Of a stretch of 64,000 nt of DNA, positions 11,921 through 23,368 are shown one piece after another. The DNA lies in contig WNNJ02000494.1 in the NCBI GenBank assembly GCA_012934845.2, positions 62,001-126,000 on the forward strand. The letters run 5' to 3'. The notes beneath the pieces are model-generated. The model ran no database searches and was not told where the DNA came from. It saw only the letters and a program-made list of their open reading frames with translations. Numbering within the stretch: the first letter of the stretch is position 1; each line of letters begins with the position of its first letter. The position numbers and the translations under genes were made by a program. The stretch comes from Pomphorhynchus laevis (taxonomy: Eukaryota > Acanthocephala > Palaeacanthocephala > Echinorhynchida > Pomphorhynchidae).

Positions 11921-12860
11921 CTCTCAGGTGGAAAATTGTTTTAATTAATTTAATCTTATCTGTTTTATGTATACTGGAATAGTATTCTTCTCACTTATAT
12001 ATACAGTGTTGAGTAATTGTAGGACATCAATTGATCTATTCAACATTATTTTTGCTTGCTCATTGCTTGGCCTATAATCATATTATCAATGAGTATGGTT
12101 CTCATTCGGTGTATAGAATTCTGAACCAAATGTTCCACTACACCGTCAGCAACATTTATTTTCTGTCTAATTTTCTGTCTAATATTGTTGTTTCGTAAAA
12201 CATATTTTGTACCGGCTTGTGAATTGAGACAACTGTTCTGATATATGCAGCCCTCAGATTTACATGTAGATCTATTTCTGATTTTGTAATTCTAATCTAT
12301 GCAGTTCCTAAAACTTGCTACATCTGTGTTCTCTTCGCTGATTGTTTTCGTTAGATAATGTTCCTATGTTTGTAGAGTTTTTAAAATATATTCTTGGTTT
12401 TTTTCAATAACCTCTTACATTCTTCGGAATCTAATTTCTAGCATTCTTTCATATATTTAGAATTAGTCTCAAATCCAAGTCAGTATTCGCTTCCAAATTT
12501 TCAGATTCATACCCTATTATATATTCCTTCCGTGAATTTAGAATTATAGGTTCAAGCAATTTTATCTTAGCCATTTTATTTTCACCTTCTGCCGTCTTTC
12601 AGAAATGAGGTATTAAAAGTAGAATCTTCCTGTACAAGGAAAGTTCACATGGTTCAATTGGGTCAGATTCTAAGGCCTTGTATTCTATAGTAAAATAGAA
12701 AATCAACTATCATATAAGAGTTAATTATACAACAAAAATGCATACAAGGTTATCTGGCGGTCAGATCAAGGTTACTTTGTACCGTGAAGTAAAATACAAA
12801 ATAAGTTATCCATATTATGAGTTAAAATCATCTTACGCTTCACTAAATCGAATAATTTCA
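11921..12860. other. no recognisable gene
   Basis: Moderately A+T-rich. Probably further decayed LINE sequence, but no motif could be read with confidence. Confidence 0.3.
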
Positions 12861-12869
12861 AAGAATGCT

Positions 12870-14450
12870 TCGTCGCAACTTAAAACGGGAAAACGTGGTA
12901 AATGTCTTCTCAAGATTCACCACACAGTCGACAGCGACAGTATTTCGATATTGCATGACAAGGGATTTGGACAAGACAAAGCTTGCCGTGATATCCATGA
13001 ATCGAAGCTTTTATAAGATAAGCTCTATCTTTAAAATACGAATTCTTCCATACAGTTTGTACCAACGTTATTGAGGCTAATAAAACCAAGTCTACATTAT
13101 CAATTTTCAATTTCCAGTGATCGACATAGCTAGTAGATGCTGTTGTAGCCTGCAATTTTACTTGCCTGAATTTCGAATTCAATATTGGTAATCACTGAAA
13201 TCGAAGAAGATCTTGTCGTCAGATAAAGACCGTAAATTCTTTTGTGAAAACGCCATTACTGATCTCAATGATACTAAGGTTATCTGGTTGCAGGTCCTGA
13301 AAAATAACTGGAATTCCGTAAGTGATCATAGGTGACAGCATTATCGAAAAATATCGTAAAACACCATCGAACGAAATGCTACATAATTGTAGAACACAAT
13401 GCATCGTAATCAGAATCTTGATTACTTTATCTTACAAATGTTTTCGAAAACACCACGAGGTTGATAATCCTAAATATTTGAAAGATTTACAGAATTCAAT
13501 AGGAGTTTCATTGTAAAATTACCAATTTATCTTGCAAAGAGCAAAAGAAATTTCTCCTGCTCGTCTAAACTTGACCACTGTAGTTTCGCTACATTTATTT
13601 TCATATTTATTATCAGTACGATGATTATTCGTACTGATAATTCAATAGGAGCTTCATTGTAAAATAACCAATCTCTCTTGCTTTGTTTGCCTGCTCGTCT
13701 AAACTTGGCCACTTTTGTTTTTGCCGCATTCACTTTAAAAATATTTTTCTTGCAGTACGATGATTATTTGTTTAAACGTTATTGAGTATCATCGATTGAT
13801 GCCGTAATAATTAGCAAATCATCGGCAAATAAAATAGTTTTGACAGATGGAACAATTATTTCTATTACGTCTGGCATGTCACCTACGAACATTTCAAAGA
13901 GCAAAGAACTCAAAGGGTCGCTTTGAGGAACTCCTTTATTTTAAATGAACGGTAGCTAGTAAATTAAATTGTCAAATATTTTAACATAATTTGGTTATAA
14001 GATTCTATGCAAAGTTTTTAAAAGTTCCCAGTAATTGAATAATGCGAGTTCAGCCAGGCGAGCAATAGACAACGATTAATGCTGTAAATATTAATATAAT
14101 CAATATTGCTGTGGATCAAACAAAGGAGCGAGTTTGAATGATCCAAAATTTTATTATTCCAGTGGATTGCTTTTTCAAAGTTCTTAAAACGTTCCTAGTA
14201 ATTAAATAAAGCGAGTTCAGCTTAGCGAGCAATATACAACGATTGATGATGTCAAAAGCATTGAAAAAGTCAACAAATACATTGTAGGCGTGATCAATTA
14301 AGAGCAGTCAATGTTGATCTACCTATGCGAAATCCATGTTGGGATAAAGGTAGTTTATTACCGACACAACAAGCAAGTCTACGCTTTATAGTTTAATGAG
14401 TGTTAGAGAATTGCAATTTCTCTGTAAACTACTACCGTATAAGTGGATTT
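12870..14450 (-). mobile_element. LINE remnant with RT, minus strand
   Basis: Read on the minus strand: GFRIGRSTLTAL near 14330 (RT motif 1-2 region), FVDFFNAFDIINRCILLAKL near 14285-14220 (motif A), GVPQSDPLSSLLFEMFVGDM near 13930-13870 (motif B), ILFADDLLII near 13840-13810 (FADD catalytic box), KVAKFRRAGKQ near 13700 (the KTKVxVFRRGG segment), then CRLCGES with a following H near 12910-12890 (C-terminal zinc-type motif). This order is complete for an RT to C-terminus, but frames change and stops occur. Two internal segments are duplicated (14010-14090 with 14180-14250; 13510-13600 with 13640-13720). No endonuclease was found. Confidence 0.8.
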
Positions 14451-14479
14451 AATGTTAATCGTGACATATGGCAATCATT

Positions 14480-15460
14480 ATACGTGTTCAGTTGTATGTC
14501 GCTCATTAACTGTTATATCCAAAACTGCGCCCGCTGATTGCGCTTGACCTCACTCTTAAATGATGCCTCTATCATCAGTAATCCCATTTTATGGTCAGGA
14601 TTATTTATGCAATGATTCGCTGCTCCATCCCTTCTAATGCATTTAATGCGTATATCTGAGCGACGACAATTTATCCTTATATTTAGTGAGTTCGATGTCT
14701 CTCCAACATAGCGAGAAGGACATTGAGAACAGACAAAAATATATTATATTTTTAATTTTACAATTAGTTTTTCATATAATTGTGTATCTCAGATTTGTTA
14801 CTTCACTTTTAAAGGATCACCCTCCGGTGATTTCATTACAACACATACAACGCTTGTTGAAACATTTGTATGCGCCGGGAGATTCACTTAAATTCGACCT
14901 ACTTCCAGTAAAAATTCTTCTAAAGTTCACACATTTCTTGAAAAGCACTTTCAGTTTCACTTCAGTTTCTACCAGAGCCTGTATTTGTGTTGAGACATAT
15001 TTCAGGCCTCTTTTTTAAGAGGCCTGGATGAAATCCTACACAGATGTTGTTGACTATTTCTTTGCTGTTATCCTTGATACGCTCACGTAAAAGTAAGTTT
15101 CTATTCATTACAATCACTTCTGTAAGCTGTCTTCCCACCATTTTATTGCTATATCAGCGGAGAACAAATTATTTCTTTAAAACCTTTACTTCGCTAACAA
15201 ATTTATTAGAACAGGAACAAATTTTCTTGTAAAGAATGAACCCATTCTTTATAATCATCCTCTTTATTTTTGGATAATGAGCACTTTTAAAGTGAAACAA
15301 TATGCGTGTTCCTTTAAATCTCCTGTGCAAAGAAGTTTCACAAATTCCATTGTCCTTCCAGCTTAACCGAACATCCAAGAATTGTATAATGTGTTTACAG
15401 TCATTTGATCTAACAAACCGTAATTCTGAGCACAGTTCAAGCCTCCTATAAATTTATTTT
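14480..15460 (-). mobile_element. Penelope-like element remnant, minus strand
   Basis: Minus strand: an open frame at 15378-15169 reads LDVRLSWKDNGICETSLHRR, which matches the PLE segment after the catalytic box (FLDVxLxxxNGxxxTxxxRK). Downstream on the same strand near 14710-14640 is YVGETSNSLNIRI, a GIY-YIG-type YVGxTxxxLxxRI string preceded by VCSQCP. The copy is broken. Confidence 0.65.
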
Positions 15461-15709
15461 AAGATGATTCATCATGGTCCCATACTTCAAAAATGCTATC
15501 AATTGACCTTAGCCAGAACGATGGTTTTTTTTTGCTGCGGCTTGCCATAAAACCTTCTTCTACATATGCCACACATAAGCCAACCTACGTAGGATCTATG
15601 GGTATCCCCATTGCTGTTCATCAAGTCTGCCTGTACATCTAATCATTGAAAGTGAACGTGTTAGATTCTATAACTAGCTGAAGCAGAGAACGTATTTTGT
15701 TAATTTATT

Positions 15710-15950
15710 TTATACTCGACGTTGCGGTACCGCTTGTGAGAAGTTGGCACGTCACTTACACGATAGACTGTATCCGTTATTAAAATCACGGCCCTCATTT
15801 ATAGAGAGTACCAATCAATTTCTTTGGCAATTCAATCAAATGCGTAACAACATCCCAAGGTCGAGTATTCACGCTCGACGTTGAATTATTATTTACATCG
15901 ATTTGTACGGAGAATAGTATTGCCGCGGCTCGCCACTTAATGCAGCCCAA
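15710..15950 (+). mobile_element. Penelope-like RT fragment, plus strand, head to head with the previous one
   Basis: Plus strand: CEKLARHLHDRLYPLLKSRP followed by SFIESTNQFL and FTLDVELLFTSI. In PLEs this is the run-up to and the core of RT motif A (LxxHL..PL....SFVKDSxxF......SFDVxSLFTNVP). It lies about 250 bp from the 5' side of the minus-strand fragment, so the two pieces point away from each other. Confidence 0.6.
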
Positions 15951-17047
15951 TAATTGCAGGGGAAGTATCCTAATTAAGATTATTCAACGAAATTATAATT
16001 CAGTGAATTAAATTTTCAAGAATTATAATTTTATAAATTGCTTTGCATAATATTTGCTCTTCAGTGAATTTTAAAATACTTACAAGTCTCTTGACTACTG
16101 GTGATTGAACAGTAACGATTGCTATTAAAGAAATTATGTAATTTTCAACTTCAAAATTATAACTTCTCAAGCAATTTCTTACAATTGACATATTTCGACA
16201 TAACATTGTATCTTTGGCAAAATGATTTTAAATTATGTAATTTGATATACTGTGTTTAATTTGACATATTACCGGGTATATTTGATAAGAATTTTAAAAC
16301 AGCTTAAACTTTTAACTGTAAATATAATCTTGACATATCCACTAAGCTTTCGTCGTGTCATTTTCATTTTCCTGTTTTCATAATGCCCTTACATTATGAT
16401 GCCTTTACATGTGATTTTGTAACTTTCCGTTTAATTACTATCTTTACTTGATTGATAGATGTAATATTGTTTTTGTAAATGAAGTTTCTTTTCGGATATT
16501 CACCGATAACTGCATGTGTCGTTTATGCAACAACATTCTGATTTATTGAGTTTATCAATTGAATATAATGATGACTGAGAAAATAAGATGCATATTAATA
16601 AAAATCTACATTCTCTCTAGCGAAAATATTGATTTTTAATGATTATCACATTTTTATAAAATATCAGTCTTAAGCGTATCTTTAAACTAAAGTGCATTAG
16701 ATTTTTGCATATTTCAACATTTCTACAAACGAAATAACATAGTGCTTTCCAAATACATGACATCTTAAAATTATAAATTAATTTTTCTTATATTTATGAT
16801 GATATTTATCAAATTATATTACTATAATCTGAAATTTTACAAACAATAGCTTATTACTAACACGAAATCATTAATATAATGATTTAAATCATTAATTTAT
16901 ATTTTTAATATACATGATATTTTTAATATATTTCATATTTGTAATAAATAATTTTTCAAAAACAAAAAAATTAGCTCGAAATTGATAATACTATTTTAAA
17001 ACAAATTGTTTAGATAAAGATAATCAAAACTTTAGAATGGGTTAGTA
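15951..17047. other. A+T-rich stretch
   Basis: No supported genes. Small A+T palindromes around 16870-16930 only. Confidence 0.4.
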
Positions 17048-17055
17048 CTCTAGAT

Positions 17056-17369
17056 CAGAGGTGACCAACAATTTTCGATGAAGAGCCAATTTCCCTTTCA
17101 GAGAATATCAAATGCGCCAATTTTTTTGTTGCAATAAGCCACACATTTTTCAAATATTTGTTATTTTCAATCAAAAATTTTTAATATAACTTTGTTTTCG
17201 TTAATAAGTAAATGTTCAAACTAACTTTTAGAAATAATCGTAAAATAACTGAAAATTTTTATTAACAACTTTGTAAGAAAAATCCCGTCTTTATTAAAAA
17301 GATAATGCGCCATCGTGCAACGTCCGATTCGCCGCATGTGGCGCATGCTCCATAAGTTGGCCACCTCTG
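17056..17369. mobile_element. hAT-type non-autonomous element (MITE), 314 bp
   Basis: Terminal inverted repeats CAGAGGTGACCAAC at the left and GTTGGCCACCTCTG at the right (one mismatch) are the classic hAT end CAGRGGTSxxCAAC. They are flanked by a perfect 8-bp target duplication CTCTAGAT at 17048-17055 and 17370-17377, the size hAT transposases make. The interior has no transposase, so it must have been moved in trans. The intact duplication suggests modest age. Confidence 0.93.
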
Positions 17370-17596
17370 CTCTAGATAACACTTTAGAAAATATTCATTT
17401 GCATGTTCCACAACTATGTTGGCTTAAGGAACGGAAACCCGATGTGAAAATATTACAGTTTTATCAGATTACCTATAATATTTATTCAGCACATAATAAG
17501 TTAAATATAAATTAATATAATACCAGATTATAAATGGTTTAGTATTTATAACAGATTATATAACAGATTATAAAAGATTATATCACATATTTTACC

Positions 17597-17614
17597 TGTT
17601 ATATAACAGGTAAA
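17597..17614. repeat. perfect 18-bp palindrome
   Basis: ACCTGTTATATAACAGGT, self-complementary throughout, set among several repeats of ACAGATTATA. Confidence 0.85.
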
Positions 17615-17694
17615 TAACAGATTATAATAAATGGTCTTTTAAATATTTCAAAAGTTTTATTTATCAATCAGGTCGCTTAAGTAACAACCAACTA

Positions 17695-17751
17695 AACAAT
17701 TAAGACAATCAGCTGATTGTCTTAATTGTTAAGACAATTAAGAATTGTCTT
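17695..17751. repeat. 36-bp perfect palindrome plus adjoining hairpin
   Basis: 17695-17730 is perfectly self-complementary about CAGCTG (half-site AACAATTAAGACAATCAG). It is followed directly by AAGACAATT-AAG-AATTGTCTT (17731-17751), which reuses the same word. A cruciform or a strong RNA hairpin is possible. Confidence 0.95.
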
Positions 17752-18583
17752 AATTAACATTCTTAATCAATTAATTATCAATCAGCTCATATACTTGTTT
17801 CTTCCAAGCAAAGAAGATAACTTTATTATTCATAGATATTAAATTCAGATCTATATTTTTAAAGTGAGGATTAGTTATCTACAGCTAATTTTCATATTAA
17901 ACATATTCTTATGAACATAAAGATAACATCAGTTCTAAGAAGTAAATCGATTTAGAATATTCGTATATTCTAAACAATATAATAGTTTCAATGTTTTATT
18001 AGCATGTTATAATATAAATGTGTGAAGCCCAGACTTTGACTCATTGACATAGGATAGCGATGGAGCGGATTGCTGCCTTCCTAATTTTAGAATTATTGTA
18101 AAACAACATATTATAAAGATTTCTCCTATAACAATCATTATTCAATGGCATTAAATACATTCAATGGGAATAATCGTTCAATAATTACCGATAATTTTAT
18201 AGTCGGTAATCATTTTATTTCACTTGTTAGAATCATCCTATTAGGGAGACATAAACTTATTGTCCTCGATGAAGGATACTTACTAAATATGTATATAGTT
18301 AATATACGAAGCCAATATATAAACAATTAATATTGAGCACATAATTTTAAACATTTACAACATGATTATTACAGAATCACCATTTGAAAGTTTCGTCATT
18401 TATAAAGAACGAATAGTTGTGAGTAATTACTTATTGGGATTAGAGTCAATCATATTGTTTTTATCAATTTGCATTAATATAGTTGCTTCATTTAATTGAT
18501 GTAATTATTTTCAGTTTTAAGTAACATCTTGTAATATATTAAGTATCATCTTTAATATAATTTTAAGGTTAAAATATATGTAT
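17752..18583. other. A+T-rich stretch
   Basis: The only sizeable ATG frame (18145-18330) matches nothing recognisable and is of a length expected by chance. Confidence 0.35.
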
Positions 18584-18663
18584 AAAATTTGTATTTGAGA
18601 AATACAAATTTTACTTCAATATTTCATCCTTTTTAGAAGATGATGCTATATTGTAGCATCATC
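18584..18663. repeat. two perfect hairpins in a row
   Basis: 18584-18612: AAAATTTGTATTT, loop GAG, then its complement. 18637-18663: AGATGATGCTA, 5-base loop TATTG, then its complement. Confidence 0.85.
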
Positions 18664-18914
18664 TGCATCCAATGCAGAATACAGTTATACACACCCAGGC
18701 ACAAAATGGCGAGTGGTTCACAAACACTCGTCATTTGAACACGTGTGCATATAAATCTAACAATGTGTAAGTCATGCATAAGTGCATAACTGTGCATCAT
18801 GTTGATCTAAACCAACTGCTTCAACCTAACTTAATAATTGAATTAAATTAATAATATAATTGAATTAAATTAATAAAACCGGAATAAGACAATTTTTATT
18901 TATTTAACTTCTGC

Positions 18915-18945
18915 AAACGTTTCGAGCTTATGCTCTTCTTCAGAG
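18915..18945 (-). other. hammerhead-ribozyme-like core, array unit 1
   Basis: Read on the minus strand: CTGAAGA, then GAGC-ATAA-GCTC (a perfect 4-bp stem with tetraloop), then GAAACG. This is the hammerhead order CUGANGA / helix II / GAAA. Penelope-like elements are known to carry hammerhead motifs in their terminal repeats. The seventh core position is A instead of the usual U, and helices I and III were not established. Confidence 0.45.
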
Positions 18946-19407
18946 CAAATTATAGCAATTCCTCATTTACTAACTTTTTTATAACAAAAATCTGGAAGAA
19001 TTATACAACAGGCTACAACTACCTATTACAAGCGCATAACCATGCCTCATGTTGATCTAAACCAACTGCTTCAACCTAACTTAATAATTGAATAAAATTA
19101 ATAATATAATTGAATTAAATTAATAAAACCGGAATAAGACAATTTTATTTATTTGATTTCTGCAAACGTTTATGCCCTTCTTCAGAGCAAATTATAGCAA
19201 TTCCTCATTTACTAACTTTTTTATAACAAAAATCTGGAAGAATTATACAACAGGCTACAACTACCTATTACAAGTGCACAACTGTGCCTCATGTGGATCT
19301 AGACCAACTGCTTCAACCTAACTTAATAATTGAATTAAATTAATAATATAATTGAATTAAATTAATAAAACCGGAATAAGACAATTTTTATTTATTTAAT
19401 TTCTGCA

Positions 19408-19437
19408 AACGTTTCGAGCTTATGCTCTACTTCAGGG
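19408..19437 (-). other. hammerhead-ribozyme-like core, array unit 3
   Basis: Same arrangement as unit 1 (CTGAAGT, GAGC-ATAA-GCTC, GAAACG). In unit 2 (about 19160-19185) six bases of the stem/GAAA part are missing, so that unit would be inactive. Confidence 0.4.
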
Positions 19438-19515
19438 CAAATTATAGCAATTCCTCATTTACTAACTTTTTTATAACAAAAATCTGGATGAATTATACAA
19501 CAAACTACAACTACC

Positions 19516-20974
19516 TATACATTTCTGTAAAACAGTGATCGTCAGGGAGAGATCAGGCCATTATTTGACATAACACAATTTTTATTTCGTTTTTCTTTGA
19601 GCTGTGTATTGTAGTAAGGATGGTTTATAAAATATAAGCTTATCACTGTTATGCCATTTTATAAATTCATTAAGTTAAATATGGTGGATACCTAATTAAC
19701 GCTAGAAGATATAAGCGCCTATATAACTCTTATAGTAGTGATTGTAGATTTGCATTAGCCGTCGAGAATTTAAATTATCAAACGAGACTCGAGTATATTT
19801 TAGCCTTCGTATTGAATTTTAATGCTCACCATTATATTGTTTTGTACTCTTTAAATAAAATTTCATGGACCAAATTGTAATATTTGTTGCAATGACAAAA
19901 ATTTAACGAGAAATTTGTTCTGTTGCTAATGGCAATGTTCTCATCTTTCCAAGTTTGCAAACTGGGTTAACCAATTTTATGACTGATTAGATTAAAAAAA
20001 AAGACTTTTACAAGTCTGAACATTTACGAATCGTTTTAATAAAACTGAAATTCGACAGTTTAAATTAAAGTAGGTTATAAATCCGGAAACAAAAAATTTA
20101 CCTTTCTATATTATTTAAAATCTGCAAAGAGTGTTGTTTTGTAACAATAAAAACGATAATCTTCAATCAGTTGCTTTAGCATTATTACTAATATTAGAAA
20201 TGCAGTACATCATCGTATAAAAGATAGTGCTAGAGTAGAAATCAGGTCATATCAAGTGAATCCCAATTACTAGCGAGTACATTATGCATTTAAGGTGCGA
20301 AATATACACGTACAATGTGTCAGGTTGACCTCGCCGATTAGGAGGCTAGAGGTAATTTTACTGAGTGCCTCGTTGGATCAATAAAACTTAGATATGACCT
20401 ACACTAATAACAGATAACTATACATTAAAAAATAGGTGGGATCCGATCATATTACTCCATATTTTTCTATATCAGACAGAAGCAACAACTTACCCCTATC
20501 ACAAAATACGTTTTTCTTGGTAATCTAGGTCAAAATTAACATTGATATATTGACAGTTTTTACATTTTGCTTTAATTTTAAGATATAATAGAATCAATCC
20601 AATAATCTAGCTAAATTATTAATGTAATTGAAAATGTGTTTTATTTATACCTTTGTTTTTGTATTCCGACTAACTCAACAAATTATATCACAAAAAATAT
20701 TCTCAAATTAAATTGCGAGATTAAATATTTTCTAGTGTTTGAGATTACATCAACTTGCATTCATTAAAACACTAATTGGCACAAGTGCATGACTGTAAAT
20801 TTTGTAGCTACAAAAATTGTCATTTTGGCATTTTTGTAGTTACTAAAATTACAAATAACAGACGAAACTAAGTAAAAAAAACATTAAAATAAATTTGAAG
20901 TTGTTGTTCCTAAGAGATTTTGGGATTGTTGTTCTATGGATCGAAATATTATAATATCTTGATGGAGAAAGTGA
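19516..20974. other. no recognisable gene
   Basis: A slightly G+C-richer patch at about 20290-20390 (GACCTCGCCGATTAGGAGGC and on) stands out, but no tRNA, snRNA or SINE promoter box could be read from it. Confidence 0.35.
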
Positions 20975-20999
20975 TACACCAGCATTATTAGCTGGTGTA
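20975..20999. repeat. hairpin
   Basis: TACACCAGC, 7-base loop, GCTGGTGTA. A further GCTGGTG follows 12 bases on. Confidence 0.8.
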
Positions 21000-21369
21000 C
21001 TCATTATTTGCTGGTGGACTATACAAGAAACTGTTCAAGTGATCATAAAATATAAAATTTCAAAAAAAAATCACCTTTATTTTCCGCTTGATGTTTTTTA
21101 GATCTTGACTAACAGCAAATTTTATTCCCTTGTATCATTTTATTGCTTTCATAAATCGTTTGAATTTCACGAATATGTACAAGGGAATATTTTATGTTTT
21201 CTGCTAATTCGGTGATAATATTTTATGATAAAATCACAATATCTGAAGGTTAGACGCCGCTATTAGTTTCGTGCTTATTGATGGATTGTATGTTTTTGAC
21301 AATTTCATATTATTTGTGATAATTTGATCGTATCTAGTGTAAACTCTAAGGTAGGTAACTGTAATAGCT

Positions 21370-21401
21370 TCGTTTTGCAATAATACGTTATTGCAAAACG
21401 A
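21370..21401. repeat. hairpin
   Basis: TCGTTTTGCAATAA, loop TACG, then the exact complement (14-bp arms). Confidence 0.9.
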
Positions 21402-21930
21402 TTTAGAATAATTAATACTAAATGTCACATTTGCTAGAGAACCAATAGAAATAATCATTCATTCATTGAGCTGATAATTAAATAAAAAAATTGAACTTTT
21501 AGGTAAATATTCAATTTCATAATCAGACTAGACCAATACAAAACTAGTTATAAAATATGAAAATCAATCAGAATTTTCAATTATTATCCATCTATATTAC
21601 GATTCGAAGCATAAAATTTAGTAAATTTGCCTTATTTCAACTACAAGCAGGAATTTTTAGAGAGAACGAAAATATAAAAGAAAATTTTAATATAAGATTA
21701 TTTGTAACGTTTTTAAGATTATGTACAAAGAATCGTAATATATTAGAATAGAATACAATGACCTACTAGAATAGGTATATTATTATACATAATATATAAG
21801 TATATAAGGTATATAATATTATATATACTATTATATACTATATATAAGTTTATAAGGTATATACTTAATATATGTTATATATTATACCCTATAGTATGTG
21901 GTTATTAACAGGCTATATATAATAATTGGA

Positions 21931-22146
21931 AATATTCAACAACATTACAGGAACAGTTATTTATTTTATTTTATAAACGTTTCCGTGTAAACACCTTTTT
22001 CAGTATATTATATGTTAATTATTTCTTAAAAAAGTTTATTTCTTAAAAAAGTTTGAGAAATAATTGACATAAAATATAATGAATAACGTGTTTACACCGA
22101 AACGTTTATAAAACAAATAACTGTTCCTGTAATGTTATTGAATATA
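21931..22146. mobile_element. inverted-repeat element with hammerhead-like cores in both arms
   Basis: Arms 21931-22028 and 22053-22146 are imperfect reverse complements (AACATTACAGGAACAGTTAT ... ATAACTGTTCCTGTAATGTT). Each arm has the hammerhead-like order: minus strand of the left arm CTGAAAAAG-GTGT-TTAC-ACG-GAAACG (22003 to 21979); plus strand of the right arm TGAATAAC-GTG-TTTA-CAC-CGAAACG (22080-22104). It is non-coding. It could be a foldback MITE or two inverted terminal repeats of a PLE. Confidence 0.6.
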
Positions 22147-22189
22147 ATTATATAGATAAAGGTCCAGAGAGGATCAAAACCGGCAGTGA

Positions 22190-22740
22190 AATTCAAAACC
22201 AAATATATACTTTTTACTACATTTTCATTTTAAGTTTCTTCTGTGTGTATATTTTTGGTTTTGTTAATTTCACTTTTTTATCACTGAACAAAGGCGTTTC
22301 AGACACTTTGCTTGTTTGTCTGAGGCTAGCGCTGTTTACCAGATTGAATTGTTGTGCGGACCATCCTTAAACACTTGGCAGAGGTTGTTGCTGAATTGTC
22401 GCTGCACTCGTTGGATCTTAAATGGATACGGCAGGTATAATAGTAGTGCACGGATGTGCTGAGTAGACAACGGTCCAGGACTTCTTACGAAATACAGCAT
22501 TTATACTAAATGGTATTGCTTGATAGACTGGACTTTGATTCACGACTTTCATACACCATGTCACTTCTAGACGACCAATGAGTACCCGGCAACACTCATC
22601 AGTAGAATGAAGTACTCACTGGTCGTTTCGGTTGCCTGTGTGACATTGTGAATAAAGGCGTTTCCGACACTTTGCTTAATTGTCTGAGGCTTACGCTCTT
22701 AACCAGATCGAATTGCTGTGCGGACCATCTTTAAACACGA
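22190..22740 (-). repeat. mosaic dispersed repeat (inverted relative to 30.9-32.3 kb)
   Basis: 22190-22265 is the reverse complement of 24650-24710 (AACCAAAAATATAC, AAGTTTCTTCTG). From 22285 on, AAAGGCGTTTC-GACACTTTGC ... TGTGCGGACCATC is present twice (22291-22374 and 22655-22738), and the whole block recurs in reverse complement at 31775-32300. An internal 15-bp inverted repeat (ACGACCAATGAGTAC / GTACTCACTGGTCGT) lies at 22575-22628. Confidence 0.85.
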
Positions 22741-22758
22741 TAGAAACTTTATAAAAAT

Positions 22759-22797
22759 TTTCGCTCAATGCATGATATTATCATGCATTGAGCGAAA
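22759..22797. repeat. 39-bp near-perfect palindrome
   Basis: TTTCGCTCAATGCATGATA, one spacer base, then its exact complement (19-bp arms). The word TTTTCGCTCAATGCAT recurs at about 24625. A second A+T palindrome (TATTGATAATATTA and its complement) follows within 70 bp. Confidence 0.95.
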
Positions 22798-23368
22798 TAT
22801 TTATAATATAAATATTATAAATATTATATTGATAATATTATCTTATAATATTATCAATATAAAACAAGAAGGAATATAGTTGATTTATCATAATGAACAG
22901 AAAGATCGTTACCGTTAATCCTGATATTTTTATTAGAATTCCTACATTGCTCTAATACTTGTACGAGTGTGATTCATCGACCTACGCTAGAAGAGCGTTT
23001 TAAAGTCCGGAAATTTAATTGAATATTTTCTCATATTCCGGGTAATATTGAGACTGCAAGTCAAATTGTCATTATAGCATAAACATAACATTCTTTGTAA
23101 TAACAAAACGGCTAGTAAGTTAAAAGGGCAATGACTAAAATATGACAATTTACAATAGTTCAACATAAAAAATAAACGAAATATATTTTTTATTAATCTG
23201 CTTACATTGCAGATAAATCTGCAAAGGAAAGTCATTGTTACTCACGCGTCACTTTTTCGATGATTAGTCATTTCGGTCAAAGTTAAGATAATAAAATATG
23301 GAGCGACGACGGATATTAAAATTGATACTACAGATTGGGTAAATTCCAATTTTAACTTGAAAGCTAAA

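Larger units (their letters stand above)
18770..19515. repeat. three-copy tandem array of a ~245-bp unit
   Basis: The landmark CATGTTGATCTAAACCAACT occurs at 18798 and 19048, and as CATGTGGATCTAGACC at 19290 (steps about 250 and 242). Each unit then has TTAATAATTGAATTAAATTA, ACCGGAATAAGACAATTTT, TGCAAACGTTTCGAGC and ATCTGGAAGAATTATACAAC. Identity between units is high, so the array is young. Confidence 0.93.

Noticed and set aside
12738-13182. Overlapping 69-92 codon frames on both strands
   Set aside because: Only the minus-strand motif CRLCGES belongs to the LINE; the plus-strand frames are shadows.
17315-17515. 66-codon plus-strand frame crossing the hAT right end
   Set aside because: It starts inside the MITE and runs across its end and target duplication, so it cannot be a native gene.
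20290-20390. G+C-richer patch considered as tRNA, spliced-leader RNA or SINE head
   Set aside because: No cloverleaf, box A/B pair or Sm-site arrangement could be read.
22280-22740. tRNA-derived SINE interpretation of the mosaic repeat
   Set aside because: Only loose resemblance to a box B; no box A at proper spacing, and the unit is partly tandem.
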